From Endomychus coccineus (Eukaryota; Arthropoda; Insecta; Coleoptera; Endomychidae), in assembly GCA_958510875.1 (NCBI GenBank), contig OY294068.1, positions 196,874,315-196,938,314 on the forward strand: a stretch of 64,000 bases of DNA, given 5' to 3'. The notes under the pieces were generated by a model. It was not told the origin of the DNA and made no database searches. It saw only the letters and a list, made by a program, of their open reading frames with translations. This document shows, one piece after another, positions 1 through 12,153 of this stretch; the first letter of the stretch is position 1, and the number at the start of each line of letters is the position of its first letter. The position numbers and the translations under genes are program-made.

Positions 1-449
1 ATTAGAAGTTGTTCCGGCTCGTTTCCAATCGTCTAAAAAGCACGGCTTTATCGGTTTTTTCACAAGATCACCTCCTATTGTTAAGTACGTGCTGTAATTG
101 ATCCTGTCACGGTCGCCAGGATTCGATAACGTTCAGACGACGTAACTCGATTTCCAACAAATGTTGCCCATGGTTCACTCCTTCGAATCCATGAAATGAT
201 GCTTGATGAATCACCCCAAAAATAACTTTCAAGCTTTCAGCTCGAAAATTTTCTTTTACTGTATTGTCTTGCATCTATATTTGCAGCTAATAACTCCATG
301 CGAGGGATTGAAATCTCTTTCAATGGTCTGACTCTGGATTGGGCGGCAAGTAAGTGACCCGATATTTGGTTGCTCTCTATTCTCAAGAAAACTGCTGCAG
401 CATAATATGCATCTTCATTAGCATCAACGAACTCATGAACGACTATTAC
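1..449 (-). pseudogene. BEL/Pao-type retrotransposon Pol fragment
   Basis: Read on the minus strand from about 449 downward, one frame gives EFVDANEDAYYAA, then LLAAQSRVRPLKEISIPRME, then WGDSSSIISWIRR and EPWATFVGNRV. This is the order of the RNase H-like region that follows the reverse transcriptase in BEL/Pao Pol (VDAS..AY, AKSRVAPLK..SIPRLEL, SDS..VLAWI, FV.NRV). One in-frame TGA lies between the second and third blocks, and the frame closes near 82. There is no protease, integrase or LTR in view, and the window edge may cut the element. It is a decayed fragment with no coding capacity. The family call rests on motif order seen by eye. Confidence 0.6.
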
Positions 450-639
450 TGTTTGTGAAAAACGTCTCCCCCTAAGCCGAGCTTTCTTAGTGGTTTAAAT
501 GGCAGAGCCCTGTGTGTAGAACGATTTTGAGTACGTAGGTTCAACCTGCTTTGCTCTAGGGGTCTTTTAGGGTTCATAATGAACGCTTTAGAGTGGAGTT
601 TCTCCAGTACTGAATTGTTTTACTTTCAATTCAGTATGA

Positions 640-1052
640 CATGGCTATTTTAGCTATGCTTGCAGATATGTCAAGCACTGGTGCTGATCAGACAAATTTT
701 GAAACTGCACTCTGGCTGGCGAAAGAGTCTGTTTTCCTTCAATTATATAATGGCCGGGTATCCATATTTACTTTGTTCTTGTTGCATTTGCCTAGGGGTC
801 CTTCCGATTATGGTAAAGAAGAATCCTTGACAGCATAGTCGCAGACTCTTTGATAATGAGCTTGCCTTGCATTATGCCATAAGTCAGACCACTGTTTGCT
901 CAGCTGACCTCGATGGGCAAGACCTCCAACACAATTTGATAAAACGACCATTGGCTCTGTTGGCCATTTTATTATCGTCAACTCCACTGTGTCCTGGGCA
1001 CCAGATGAAGACTTTGTTTGTCCTGACTAGCCGATCGGCTGTCTGTGCATCG
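640..1052 (-). pseudogene. non-LTR retrotransposon RNase H fragment
   Basis: The minus strand at about 1050-915 reads VRTNKVFIWCPGHSGVDDNK followed by MANRAN. This matches the last part of the RNase H domain carried by I/R1/Jockey-type elements (V.L.WVPGHSGI.GNE.AD.LA), including the conserved His and the final Asp region, here changed to N. Downstream, frames shift and stops appear, so only the 915-1052 part is secure. 640-915 is probably the eroded continuation. The plus-strand ORFs at 641-838 and 867-1073 are antisense shadows. Confidence 0.5.
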
Positions 1053-1059
1053 AACTTAT

Positions 1060-1885
1060 ATATAGAAATTTGAATTGATTGTTGTGAAGGTGAAAGGTCG
1101 CATAAAACCCATCTTCAAATCGAAGAATGAATTCAGAGTGAACATTTTTTTGTCGAGCGATTTTTTGATTTGGGAGTAATCATATTCTTATAATAGGAAA
1201 TATCTCGAATTATTCTTTAGCGTAATTTTTCTAGCGTCTAATTCGCTGCCGAACTTGATTTCAGTGTAAAAAAACACATATTCGATGGAACGATCCCAAC
1301 ACGCTAAAAGTTCATTGTTGAATTAACATCGTATGAACCGTTTCCCCGGTAAACGAATTTATTGTAACGTAAACATGTAACTGACATTCGGGAGAAAGGT
1401 TTCGTTGCAGCCATAAACATTAACAAAACGTCCACAGGAAATGGCGAGTGAATCATTCGAATAATTATAATTGAACTTTTGCATGCAGATCGGTTTTTTA
1501 ATGAAAGTGAAAGTTTCGTTATATTGCAATGTGAAAATTTTAATGATCACAATGCTTACATACTATGTTCGAGTGGAGAGTGTATTTACTTTGCAAACAA
1601 TAGAAATTGTATTCATCATCTGGTTACGTATAAGAAAATCTGAGTGTCGGAGACGATTTAATTTCTCCGAAAACCGTTCCGCAATCTTAAGCTTTATACG
1701 AATTTGTCTCGCTATCGCTTTCATTATAGTCATGTATGTTTCTCATGCCAGCTTTGATTAGAATAACTTTTTAAACAACTTAAATCAACTAAAAAACATT
1801 ACAAATTCATACTATACTAATATTATAGTTCAGTGAATTCTGGGGAGACAATCAAATGAATTGGTCAATCAAATGAATTGCCCAA
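1060..1885. other. no recognisable gene
   Basis: AT-rich DNA with short chance ORFs on both strands (for example 1359-1550 minus and 1471-1761 plus). None has a motif I recognise. No terminal repeats were seen. Confidence 0.5.
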
Positions 1886-1888
1886 GGG

Positions 1889-2195
1889 CAAGCGAGATTC
1901 TCTCGCCAACTAAGCAAATCATCAGGATAATCTCCGAGATTTGTACAGGTCGCGGAAATCTGATGAAACATGCAGTAGGGAAAAGCGACACTCCCTTCTG
2001 TATGAGATGAGACGGAAACAAGTGGTGTAGTCAACCCACTTTCTTTGTGAATGTCCTGCGCTCAACGAACCAGGTTTACTTTGCTAGATCTGGGGATCAT
2101 CAAAGCCGATGACATGAAGGATCTAAGAGTAAAACAGATCTCAGAATCTTGTCGAGCAGCGGGGTATCCAAATGAAAAACGTAGCAGGGAATAGT
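1889..2195 (+). pseudogene. non-LTR ORF2 C-terminal zinc-knuckle tail
   Basis: In shifting plus frames the sequence reads ASEILSPTKQIIRIISEICT, GNLMKHAVGKSDTPFC, then THFLCECPALNEP and RFTLLDLGIIKADDMKDL. This is the tail after RNase H in R1/I/Jockey-type ORF2 proteins: the 'lTGH..l..Hl..lG....C..C' block, the 'eT..HfLceCpal' block, and the closing 'lg......dlk'. The Cys-His knuckle is recognisable, but at least two frameshifts break it. No RT lies upstream, so it is an orphan 3' piece, in line with 5' truncation of non-LTR copies. Confidence 0.6.
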
Positions 2196-2209
2196 GTAAA
2201 AGGGTTTTT

Positions 2210-4248
2210 AGGCTAAGTGCACTGAACTTTCTATTAAGCCCGCTACCATCTCAACCAATATCAACCAATACCACTTGCTTTAGGGAAATACAGATAATAC
2301 TATCGAACAATGTAGGCGACCTCTATCAATACCCTGTAGATACATGAGGCCTAAGGGCTTGATCTTGACGTCACAAGCCAGAGGTTTGTACTGCAATACC
2401 GACAATAAAACAAGTTTTATTAATTTTTTAGGAGATATATAAGGAATTACTGTTATTGTCCTTAGTTGCACCCTTTTTGCTTTTTTGATGGAAAATACTA
2501 AATTTTAAACCAAAACGAATGTATATAACATACAAGTTATTATTGTAAAAAATACTACTCTATGTATTATGATGATTATCAACTTCTGCCTGTATGTACT
2601 TAATTTTCTACTTTTACTTGAAGATTTTAATTGATCGTTAGTTCTTGAGCAATAATTATTCAACATTGTGTTACTTGTACATTTAATAATGAGGTAAGCA
2701 AATATCCTTTTATGTGTGACTTTCACAACCTACAAATTTTGAAGATTGTCCTTTCCTGTTATATGCTTTAAAACTAAGTAACAACGAAACATCCATTCGA
2801 TTACTTAAAATTATACATTCTAAGATAACCAAATGACTCACAGTTTCTTTAGAATGAGATAAACCAATTTTTTAAGACTAAATAAGAGCCCTAACTAACA
2901 AATGTTTTGAGGGGACCAAATTTAACTTACATACTTCACATTTTAATTGTTTTGTTGCAATGACTAACTGGTACTATCGTAATCTACCTCTCTACTCCAG
3001 GCCTTCAGTTGATGACGTCAGACTTACATTTGAAGGTAGCTCTCTGGCCTTCTCTATTTAGATTTGACTCAATGATTGTACATCGGCTCTACTGCTTACC
3101 TACTTATTATCACGTTTTATGTGGATCATCTCCAGGGTAGATCGTTTATAATAATTGGTTTCTTTAACTGGAGGGTATTGCTTCTATCCGGTTGAAGTTA
3201 TACGATTATAACAAATCAGTTCATTCTGTGAGTATCGGAATATTTATTGAACAATGTTATGAAACATTCATTGGCATAACCGATTGAACATTACTACCCT
3301 GTCTTATTGGTTGAGCTAATTCTACAATAGACGATTTGTAAATGAGAAAATAACTGATTAAAGATCAGGAACAATATGTCCTCTGTTGGACTGCACCTCA
3401 AATTATATAAAACACTCACTGAGAAGCAATTATTGATTTAAATTCTAGAACATCTTGACTGGCATTACTTAATAACAATCGGATAACAATTAAAAAAAAA
3501 ACTATTAATGGACATAACACACAATAGTAAACAAATTCATTAATGTCCTATAAATAAACGAACCGAATTTATAAAACACGAACGATGTTAATGCATGCAT
3601 GATTCATAGAAGCAATTGAACTCTAGCTTCAGCTTGATTATAGGGATTTCAAGTACACGTCATTCTGCAAACTGGCAATTGTCGAATAAACCCTATCGGA
3701 CATATAACACACACAACGAATATCAAATTACTATGAATTAATGCATTTCAATTAGCTTATTATGTCTTTAATTAGAAGCATGTATCTGTTACACATCAAT
3801 TTTTTCGTCTACAACTTTTAAAATCAGTGAATACTATTGGTGATATATTATTTGGTCAAACATTGAATAACAAATGAAGAAAGTGTACCAACGATTTTAT
3901 TATATAATTCATGAAATTGTGCTCCAAAACATTATAATGATTATAGCTACATTAATGAAAAGATCGGTGAATGGTGTTGAGTCGATGATATTTTTGCAGT
4001 ATATTTCACTGGTTTGAATGAGAAGAATCATTTTCTTGAATTGACAAATCAAGAATTGTTCAACAACAAAACAATATCCCCTTCTAAAAGAACTTGTACT
4101 GTGACTTATCAACATATAAAATAAACGTTTAAAAGATATTATCATTATATTTAATTTCTAGAAATAAATAATAAATAGGTAATAATATGGATCACATAAT
4201 TAGTACTCAGAGTGTAGTTCATATCCACGGCCGTATATTTGATTTCGA
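2210..4248. other. no recognisable gene
   Basis: Two kilobases of AT-rich sequence. I found no coding motif, no terminal repeat and no tandem array. Confidence 0.5.
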
Positions 4249-4998
4249 AAGATGATTGATAGATAGATAGGTAGAGAGTATTTATTTGTTCCATTTATAC
4301 TGTTTACAAGACAGTTAAGAACATGTCAAATAAAATAAATAAAATTTTCAGTAAGATACATATAAGTGACATAGTACATGGGAAATTTTACAATAGTTTA
4401 AATGTTTAAAATGAGGAAAACTTAATAAATGACATAAAACAAAGTTTTCTACAGTTTAAAATGCAATCGTTGTCTTGGAGATATTCGTCCAATATGTTAT
4501 AAGCTTTTTAGATTGAGAAATTTTCCAATTTCCTCTTAACGTTATTTAATGACTGTATTTTTATGTCTATGGGCAGTTTATTACATATCATAATAATTGA
4601 GTACTGGACATTTTTTTGCAGATCAGTGTTATTTATGTTGTCACATAATATATTTTCTCTGAAATGCGTCAAGTAATACCTGAATAAAGTCTCCTGTCCA
4701 CAAATACCACAAACAAATAATATTGCTTCGTATATATACATACCATAGAATGTAAAATTATAATTTTCTTTGAAAATAGGCTTGCAATTCTCCGTAGTAT
4801 ATCTTATATCAAAAATTAATCTCAGTGCCCTTTTTAGAAGAACAAAAATTTTATTAGCAGCGATGGAATTTCCTCAGAATATTATTCTATATCTTATCGA
4901 GTTCAAATGATATAAATAAACACATCCTCTGACCTCTGAAGGAATGGAGCAGGAACACGCAGTCCCATAATCCCATAAATATACACATTTCTAATATG
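4249..4998 (-). pseudogene. 3' part of a Jockey-superfamily reverse transcriptase
   Basis: On the minus strand the reading is IIF(stop)GNSIAANKIFVLLKRALR, LIFDIRYTTENCKPIFKE, then MYIYEAILFVCG, then SIIMICNKLPIDIKIQSLNN. This fits the region after the polymerase fingers in insect non-LTR elements ('YGIIFWGNS...F.LQKRA.R....SCRPLF', 'LPSLYIYE.L.FV', 'yN.LP..IK.l....FK..L'). The last 77 codons (4741-4508) are open, and upstream frames are broken. The minus-strand end near 4249-4276 carries an AAATAAATA run and (TATC)n repeats, typical of a non-LTR 3' tail. The catalytic YADD part is absent. Confidence 0.65.
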
Positions 4999-4999
4999 T

Positions 5000-5605
5000 A
5001 AATCCAGGAATTTGAATTATCTCACTTGACTCGACAACAAAGACATTACGAAATTAATTTAATATCATATGTTAACATTTAATATTTTTCTTCGATTATA
5101 ATGCCAAGCAATACCATTATTAATCATTTGATTTATGAGTACACGTAAGTATTGAATGGTTTTATGATGAATATTGAATATATGTATGACAGGGTTAAGG
5201 TGTTAACCATTCAATCAATATAATATTTATTATCTAGTACCCACTTTGAAGTTATGAGTTAGAGAGCTAGATAAACTGCAATATTCGATATGAGGACATT
5301 AGGTACTTCGGTTATCACCTACATCATCCACTTAAATAATCTTAAACATGCAAAAAAGCTTATCAAATTACACAGGAGTCACGAATACAACGATTGTAGG
5401 ACAGGAATGTTGATTTGTTTCTTGTTCTAAGCACCGACAGGAAAATTTTCGTTAAAAACTTGGATTTGTGGGATATTCCACTTTTACTCCTCCAGCAAAT
5501 TAATAATAACAATGATATATTAAACGGGATAACCCCGATACTGTGAAATAAAAATACATTTGAGTAATACAATTAAATTATATAGATAATTATAAAATAA
5601 AATAT
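5000..5605. other. no recognisable gene
   Basis: AT-rich spacer between two retrotransposon relics. The small minus ORF at 5363-5572 has no recognisable motif. Confidence 0.45.
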
Positions 5606-5609
5606 AACT

Positions 5610-6670
5610 ATACTAGCTAACAGCCAAGCGGCTCAAAGCGATTGTCAAAAAGCTCTTTGGGCACCTAGGCAGACACCTACTTTGCTTCATTGATAATCCA
5701 GCACCGGTAATATACAAGGATGATGACACATGTCTACTACACCACAAGAAATAGCTAACCTTTTGCTGGAATTTTTGCAGCAAATTCCACTTTGGATCCT
5801 CTTAATATTACTGCCATCGATAGCATCGAAGTCTGTACATTCTGCTTGATCTCAATACCATAAAGGCTATGTGGCCAGACTAGACATGTTCTCAAAGAAT
5901 TTGCGCATGAATTAACACCAGTTTTCTGCAAACTGGGTGTGTTTCGTTCCAGCTGGATAGCAGCTAGAGTCTAGCCAATCCCAGAATAGGTAAGAAGACC
6001 CTTCCCAATATTTATAGGCCTATTGCAAGTTATCTGTGATCTCTAAAGTGATACCTAGAGAGCTTCAAATTCGTGAATGACTGGCAATATGGCTTTCGTT
6101 AGCAGAGATCACCAGGAGACCTGCTTGCCTCCTCTGCACATGTATGGCAGACATCTATAGAAAATATGGGGAATCTCTAGCTATAGCATCAGATATCTTC
6201 AAAGCATTTGATCGAGGTTGGCACCAAAGCCTTCCGTCTCATGGTTTGACGCCTCAACTTTAACGCTCACTAACGAGTTTTCTCTCAGTTACACTCTTTG
6301 TGATGGTTAACGGAGTATCCTCCGATACAATGGCTATCAACGCTGATGTTTCACAGGGATCTATCTTGGCACCAACTTTGTTTCTGCTCCATATAAACGA
6401 TCTGTTGGTAGTGACCACCTGTCCTGGTCACAGCTTTGCAAATGATGGTACACTAGATAACGCTTTCTCTTCTAGAATCTATATACCATGCAATGAAGCC
6501 GGTGGAGCGAGCTAGAGACAGGTTGACGCAATTAATGGCGATCTGGCAATGATTTTGAAATGGGGATCTGATAATCTAGGAGAGTGTAATGCAACCAAAA
6601 CTCAAGCTTGCATCTTTTCCAGGAATTCGGATCTCACAATCCCTAATATGATGACGTCAGGTACAACTAT
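5610..6670 (+). pseudogene. non-LTR reverse transcriptase relic, family A
   Basis: Several plus frames together give an RT: TTPQEIANLL (linker), KEFAHELTPVFCKLGVF and SSWIAARV (the 'LK.CA.EL.PV..LF....GVFPSSWK.A.V.PIPK' block), then IYRPIAS. The open stretch 6300-6515 gives VNGVSSDTMAINADVSQGSI, LAPTLFLLHINDLL and HSFANDGTL. The catalytic FADD is therefore FAND here, which should inactivate it. Next come INGDLAMILKWGSDNL and KTQACIFS. Many frameshifts and stops are present. The same family recurs at 49850-50460 and 57040-57790. The clade is Jockey-like by motif. Confidence 0.7.
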
Positions 6671-6679
6671 TCCTATGGT

Positions 6680-6990
6680 TTAGAAATAGATTCAAAGTTC
6701 AATTGGAAAGCACATGTTCACCAACTAGCTCCAAAACTTAGTAGTTTTGTTTTTGTTTTAAGAACACTTTCTATATAACTGTTCCACCCTGAAGGCTTTT
6801 GTCTTGATGCCTATTATACATACATATATTCAGAGATTAAGTATGGAATGATAATGTGAGGAAATAGCGTGGATGCAGACATAATCTTGAAGTTACAAAA
6901 AACGGCTGTAAGAGCAATTTTATGTTTATCAAATCGACAATCTCGCATAGACGATCTTTTACAATGAATATTTCATAAAATACTTTTTAA
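6680..6990 (+). pseudogene. different non-LTR RT C-terminal fragment joined to family A
   Basis: Just after family A, frames read IDSKFNWKAHVHQLAPKLSS, FVFVLRTL, then YSEIKYGMIMWGNSVDAD and LQKTAVRAILCLSN. The 'iD..L.W..H...L..kLss..F.LR' and 'YGi..WGNS....i..LQK.AvR.I' pattern is that of the element type seen at 4249-4998, not that of family A. Either a second element has been joined here in the same orientation or family A itself carries such a tail. The motif boundary is near 6675. It is broken by stops. Confidence 0.5.
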
Positions 6991-6999
6991 TCATATTGA

Positions 7000-7660
7000 G
7001 GGTACCTAATGAATTTTTGGCATTGATATTTTCATTTATTTCCAAATGATATACAGATTTGTATATAGAGTAGAAATTCCTTTCCACAAAAAGATACACC
7101 AGGGTCCCTTATTTTCTCCCCACTGCCCTGGCTATGAACAAACAATACATACTGATATGTTATCGTACTTATCGTCCATTAATATATTGCCGGAAATAGA
7201 TCCCAAGGTGTTTACACCGATTTTCAATGAAATTTATTGTACCAGTTTATCGTTCCTCACTCTTTTATCCTTGAGAGTTGAGTTTCTACGTGATTTTCAA
7301 TGTTTATTTACTCTCTAAAGTCATTCGGTACATGTGGACCAACACACAACACAAGAACGTGCATTGTGTATTTACGACAAACGCGTGGGGCTTTCAGGGG
7401 ATATTCTGTAAGAGGTAAACATTTGAAGATCTGTTGAAAGTCACGGTCGACGACTATTATTGCAAACATTATCTGAAAAATCTGGTTCTGGCATCACGTA
7501 AATCATCAAATATCTAACTTGTTAGACGTTTATTTAATATTCAAGTAAATAGAATCTTCGATGTCCTTACATCAGTCACATCTCGGAATCTGTGCTTCAA
7601 CCCGTTGAAATGGTTTAACAATGATGTAAATGGGTAGGGCGTCGTTCCAATGGGCACCAA
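7000..7660. other. unassigned spacer
   Basis: Contains a 90-codon plus ORF (7046-7318) with no motif I recognise. It may be 3' sequence of the preceding relic or eroded endonuclease sequence of the following one. Confidence 0.35.
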
Positions 7661-7668
7661 GGCAATAA

Positions 7669-9640
7669 TTGATGACGTTCTTATCCCAGTACCTGCATAC
7701 ATATGACAATAGAATTCTAGATCTCATTTGCTGTAGTAATTTTTGCACAGCTTCAAAGTCTGATGTTTGCTTATTGCGTGAAGATTTGTACCATCCTCCA
7801 TCGTTTATTGAATTTCAGTACTTTGGACAAGTACCTTCCACATCATTATAATGATGTAAACATTTTCAATTTCAATAAGGCAAATTATCCATTACTTTAT
7901 AACCTGTTACTGGATTTTGACTGGTCTGTATTATATCATACAAGTAATGTTAATGTTGCAGTACAATTGTTCTATGAACATCTTACCAATTTGCTAACAA
8001 TATGCGTTCCATACACTTCCCCCAAGAAAAACAACAAGTTTCCACTTTGGTTCTCGTCTAACATAATAAGGAATATCAAAATTATTGGCATAAATAAAGA
8101 AAAGATGCTAAACTGGATGATTATAATGCATTTAAGTCTTGAAGATCGGCAATCGAACCGATATTGCCTGTTCATTCAGGCTCTATATATCAAAAATAGG
8201 AAATAACATGAAATGTAGTTTCAAATCTTTCTGGTAATTTTTTCATACCAAAAATAAAAGCAGTTCTATTCCTGAACACGTTCAATTTGATAATCTTAGC
8301 TACTGTAGTCCCTATGATATTGTCAATGTGTATATTAACTCTAATTCAACTAATAATAAGCCTTCCGGTAACTTCAATAACTTCAATAATAATATTCTAT
8401 CTCTTTCAATTGTTAGTTCCTCTGATGTGATACAAGTTACTAAAAGACTTGAAGCAAGTCACACGAAGAATTCCTGCTTTTTCGTGGAAGATTACATCAA
8501 TATATTCGCAACTCCACAGGCATTTATATATTCATTAGCCTTAAAATCGCATAATTTTCCGGAACTGTGGAAAGTTTCAAAATTAGTACCGGTTTTTAAA
8601 AAAGGTAATAGACCTAAGGTTACTAATTATTTCCCAATTGCCATCATCAATAACTTCTGCAAAATATTTGAATATACTTTCAATCATGTAAAACTGCAGA
8701 TATCCCCAGAGCAGTATGGGTTCATGCCTGGCAGATCAACTGTTGCTAACCTAGGTTGCTACAGTCAATACTTGGCTGATGTTATTGATGAGGGTGACCA
8801 GGTTGATTGTATCTACCTTGATTTTGCTAAGGCATTTGATAAAATGGATAACAGTATTTTATTGAATAAAATGTCTAGCTTTGGATTTACAAATTATTTG
8901 ATTGAATTTTAGATATCTTACCGAAGTGATAGATATCAATATGTAGAGTATAGAGGTTTCAAATCGTATTCATTTCATGTCACCTCAGGTGTACTTCAAG
9001 GGTCAGTACTTGGACCAGTCTTATTTCAATTTATTTATCAATGACATTTCTTCTTTATTTGTCTGTTATTTACTTCTTTACGCAGACGATTTGAAACTTT
9101 ACTCGGCAGTAAAGCATTATTTATGCTGTATCTCACTGCAGCATGACTTGGATGCACTCAGTACTTGGTGTGTAATAAATCATCTGGAGCTTAGTATTAG
9201 TGAGTGTACTGTGATGACTTTCACCAAGAAAATTACGTCTATTATTTACAATTACAAACTTGTTGACACAGCTCTTACTCGTTCCTATAGTTTCAGAGAC
9301 TGAGTTTTGTTTGACGTGAAATTGTCATTTGCATCTCACATTGATTCAATTGTTTCTAGCGCCTAAAGAATGCTGGGCTATATCATCCGGAATTGCCGCC
9401 TATTTAACAATAGTGATTCAATAACAATATTATACAATTCATTTGTTCGTTCTAAGCACGAATATGCTTCAATTGTGTGGAACCCTCAATATAACATTTT
9501 TACAAACAAAATAGAGCTCGTGAATCGACGTTTCTTAAGATATTTAGCCTTCAAAGCTGATGGTAATTGACCATCTATTGAATCTTCCCAACAGCATCTA
9601 TTAGATATTCTCTTGCCTAGAATACAAGCTTGGTGAAATT
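7669..9640 (+). pseudogene. Jockey-like endonuclease-RT relic, family B
   Basis: Blocks in order on the plus strand are: the end of an AP-type endonuclease (7669-7800: DNRILDLICCS and LREDLYHPPSFIEF, matching 'R.LDLv......v..eD.yHPal'); the linker (7840-8060: FDWSVLYHTSNVNVAVQLFY, PLWFSSNIIRNIK); the RT N-terminus (8328-8912: YGFMPGRSTVANL, DCIYLDFAKAFDKMD); then LQGSVLGPVLFQLFINDI and LLYADDLKLYSA (8977-9303); then the thumb SFVRSKHEYASIVWNPQY (9370-9570). Stops and frameshifts separate the ORFs. The catalytic YADD survives. It is clearly homologous to the better copy at 34088-35860 on the other strand. Confidence 0.75.
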
Positions 9641-9839
9641 CATAAGAGGAGAATCTGTAGTGTTCACTTACTGTTTTCTATATTTCCCATTTTATATACG
9701 ATTTTGCATTTGCAGATTGTTTTATCTTTATTTCATATAATGACCCGAAAGATTTACCAAGAAACAGAATTTATAAACAACTCAAAACAAAAGCATACAA
9801 TTTTTAATGCAACTAAATCAAACAACAATTTATCATTTT

Positions 9840-10080
9840 ACTCCGAAACGAAACGAAACGAAATTGTAATGTTTATTCGTGTTTCTGTTCGTTTCGGCGT
9901 CGTGGGCATTTCAATTGAAATTGGTTCGATAAGAACGCTTTGTGTTGATACAGTTAGTTTTAAGTAATCCGGTTTTAGACATAAAAGTCTTCTGATGATG
10001 GTCGTGAGACTGAATCGTACGTAAAGACGAGAAAATATAAGGCTTAAGTGTTAATGTGTCCCGAGAATTTATTTATAAAC
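9840..10080 (+). repeat. dispersed repeat D, copy 1 (3' half with ribozyme module)
   Basis: Shares blocks with the D copies at 14.4, 36.8, 58.5 and 59.2 kb: a GTTTCGGCG.CGTGGGCAT block, 'AATTGAAATTGG.[GT]CGAT', the TCTTCTGATGATGGTCGTGA module, and a GTCCCGAGAATTTAT end. It begins after a GAAACGAAACGAAAC run. No coding capacity. See the hammerhead entry inside it. Confidence 0.7.
9987..10028 (+). ncRNA. hammerhead-ribozyme-like motif in D copy 1
   Basis: Helix I strand GTCTT (9987-9991), core CTGATGA (9992-9998), one extra T, helix II GGTC-GTGA-GACT, then GAA followed by T instead of A at 10015 (position 15.1), helix III CGTACG, TA, and the returning helix I strand AAGAC (10024-10028). The predicted cut would follow 10023. 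The loss of A15.1 should weaken or abolish cleavage. Confidence 0.6.
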
Positions 10081-10084
10081 CAAC

Positions 10085-10880
10085 TTTACCTGCTTCAAAT
10101 GACATTAATGGTGTCACTAAAATGTATCAGTGTTAGATAAAATATAGTTTTCCTTTTGGTAGATGTATGGAAATATTAATTATGAAACTGACCGTTCAAG
10201 TTGTTGGCAGAATTGAGCGACAAAACTCTCTCTATTTCTGGAAACTCTTATCGAGAACTGTCAGACAACCTAATCTTATTAACAATATTAAAAGCCAAAG
10301 ATCCTTTACTTATCAATAATACAGCTGCACCTCTTATTTCGGTTCAAAGGGAAGACAACGTTTGCTTTATATAGGAAACTAAATATTTGTTTGATATGGA
10401 AGGTTATATTTAAACTTATTATTATCTTAAGAGCTTATAACCTTAGGACCCCCTAGCGATAAGTAATACAACTAAGTCTTAATAAATACGACACTATCTA
10501 TACCCAGATATCGTATTTTCCTTTTGTTATCATGTATCATATTTTCATATTGATATTTATTCAGAGAATAACCTTATTTTGTATTTCTAGAATTATTTTA
10601 TTCTCCGATTTAGTTGACAGAAACAACATCGAGTAGCATTTGCTTGAAAGCATCTTCATTCTACCGATAGTATCATCTCCGATTATTAATAAAGAACTGT
10701 TGAGTTTGAGCAGTTAATTGACTTGTTTGGTATAGGCGCGTTATCTCCAGCTATCTAGCTGGATTCCATTTTATGTAAATCTTCGAGTTTGTATCTAACA
10801 ACGTTTCATTAAATCGAAACGCCATGCAACGACCGTGTCATTCAAGAAGTAAAGTGGTATAATTGGTATTAATAACAGGC
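10085..10880. other. no recognisable gene
   Basis: AT-rich DNA. It contains CTTAAGAGCTTATAACC near 10427, a 17-bp string that recurs inside the inner foldback element near 13830; no other structure was found. Confidence 0.4.
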
Positions 10881-11491
10881 AAAGTACGTGTGTCACCGCG
10901 TAACGTGAAAAAACGCGAGAGAATTAAATGCCAGGTTAAGGTTGTCTCAACCCAACTTAAGGCTCCTAGAGCGGTACTAGGACGAAGCATGTCATGCATG
11001 ACCGGCAGTTGTTAATACCTACATGTTGTTTCAAGAATATTGTTTTATACATGCGTAACTATGTTATTTCGCCATTAGCCATCTTGCTTCATCGCGGCAA
11101 ATCTAGTTAAAGAGTGTCGCTAGCTGCTTGTCAAGACCATACTCATTGTGTGAATCTACGCTGGATATATGTCCAGCCAGATGGTGTATCTTTGATACAA
11201 AATAGCATATCATCCCTTGATCTTCTCTCTCAGCTGCGGATTACAAATCTATATCATTTGTAATGAAAAAATCTTCATATTCTCAAGTATTCAATATTTT
11301 CTCTATTAGCCGATATGTGTTAATCTATCTCTTGTGCCCGTTTGAGTCTTCCTATTACATAATTTTCTTCCATCAACATAATAACTGGCAATAACTCATC
11401 TAGCAATTTTTGTGGTTAGATCTTCCTTGCCTATAATCTTCTGAAAAGCTGAACAATCCGTAACAATTTTGAATTGGAACCCAAGTAGATA

Positions 11492-11687
11492 CGAGGACAA
11501 GATGAAAAGTTCCTGAAAAACAAAATAGGTAGCGCCACAATCGAAAATCCCATGTGACATTTGTGATATACCATCTTCAACTAAACGTCGGACGAAGTGT
11601 ATCGGGCTACAAGAAGTTTATGTTGAGAAATAAAATAAGTTTTGACCAAATAAATCATTTCTTGTTTCATTTTTCACCTTGCCCACT
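11492..11687. mobile_element. mariner-type MITE, copy 1
   Basis: Flanked by TA (11490-11491 and 11688-11689). The left end CGAGGACAAGATGAAAAG and the right end read in reverse (GTGGGCAAGGTGAAAA) are imperfect inverted repeats. The right arm, reversed, continues ATGAAACAAGAAATGATT, the same sequence as at 60402. About 196 bp with no transposase, so non-autonomous. Its duplicate is at 12765-12960. Confidence 0.55.
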
Positions 11688-11697
11688 TATATTCGGA

Positions 11698-11967
11698 TCA
11701 TTTTGAACGCCTGAGTGATGGCAAAAACTTATTACTCACTACTGCTATATAGCTTACTTTAGCTGGTGTAGTTTCCATGCCCATGCAGTGTCCAACACTA
11801 TCCCCGGCGTTTTTTTTTAATGCGTGAGATCTTAGAATCATGCATGGCATTATGACTGATTTTTCTAGAGGAACATTTATTTTCTGGTAGATAGCGTTTA
11901 GAATACTCAAATAATTCATGTGAAACGTGACTCTAATAAGTCTGTAAAGCATAGAATAAATGTTCAA
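11698..11967 (-). other. 89-codon ORF of unknown nature
   Basis: An open minus frame that also occurs in the duplicate at 12971-13240 with a single residue change (L to F). No recognisable domain. It overlaps the front of repeat D, so it is probably a chance ORF whose identity in both units just reflects the recent duplication. Confidence 0.2.
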
Positions 11968-12153
11968 TCATTAAGTCAATTTTATACAAATTCAATTGAT
12001 TAAAACCCTTGCGAATTCCTACATACGTCTTTATATACAGGCCGAGTCAGCTTTAGCCAAACTGCAACAGGAGATAGAACAAGTGTTTTTAGGAAGAAAA
12101 GTTCCATAAACATATGTCGTAGAAGGCTTCGTTTTCGAGATACAGGGTGTTAC

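Larger units (their letters stand above)
10881..12153. repeat. tandem duplication, unit 1 (1,273 bp)
   Basis: The stretch starting AAAGTACGTGTGTCACCG at 10881 is repeated from 12154 with an exact offset of 1,273 bp. Reading both copies side by side I found only three substitutions (11059/12332 C to T, 11436/12709 A to C, and one T to A in the T-run near 11819/13092). The unit holds unique DNA, a mariner-type MITE, the front part of repeat D, and the first 103 bp plus a few bases of the nested foldback element, where it stops abruptly at CAGGGTGTT. Confidence 0.9.
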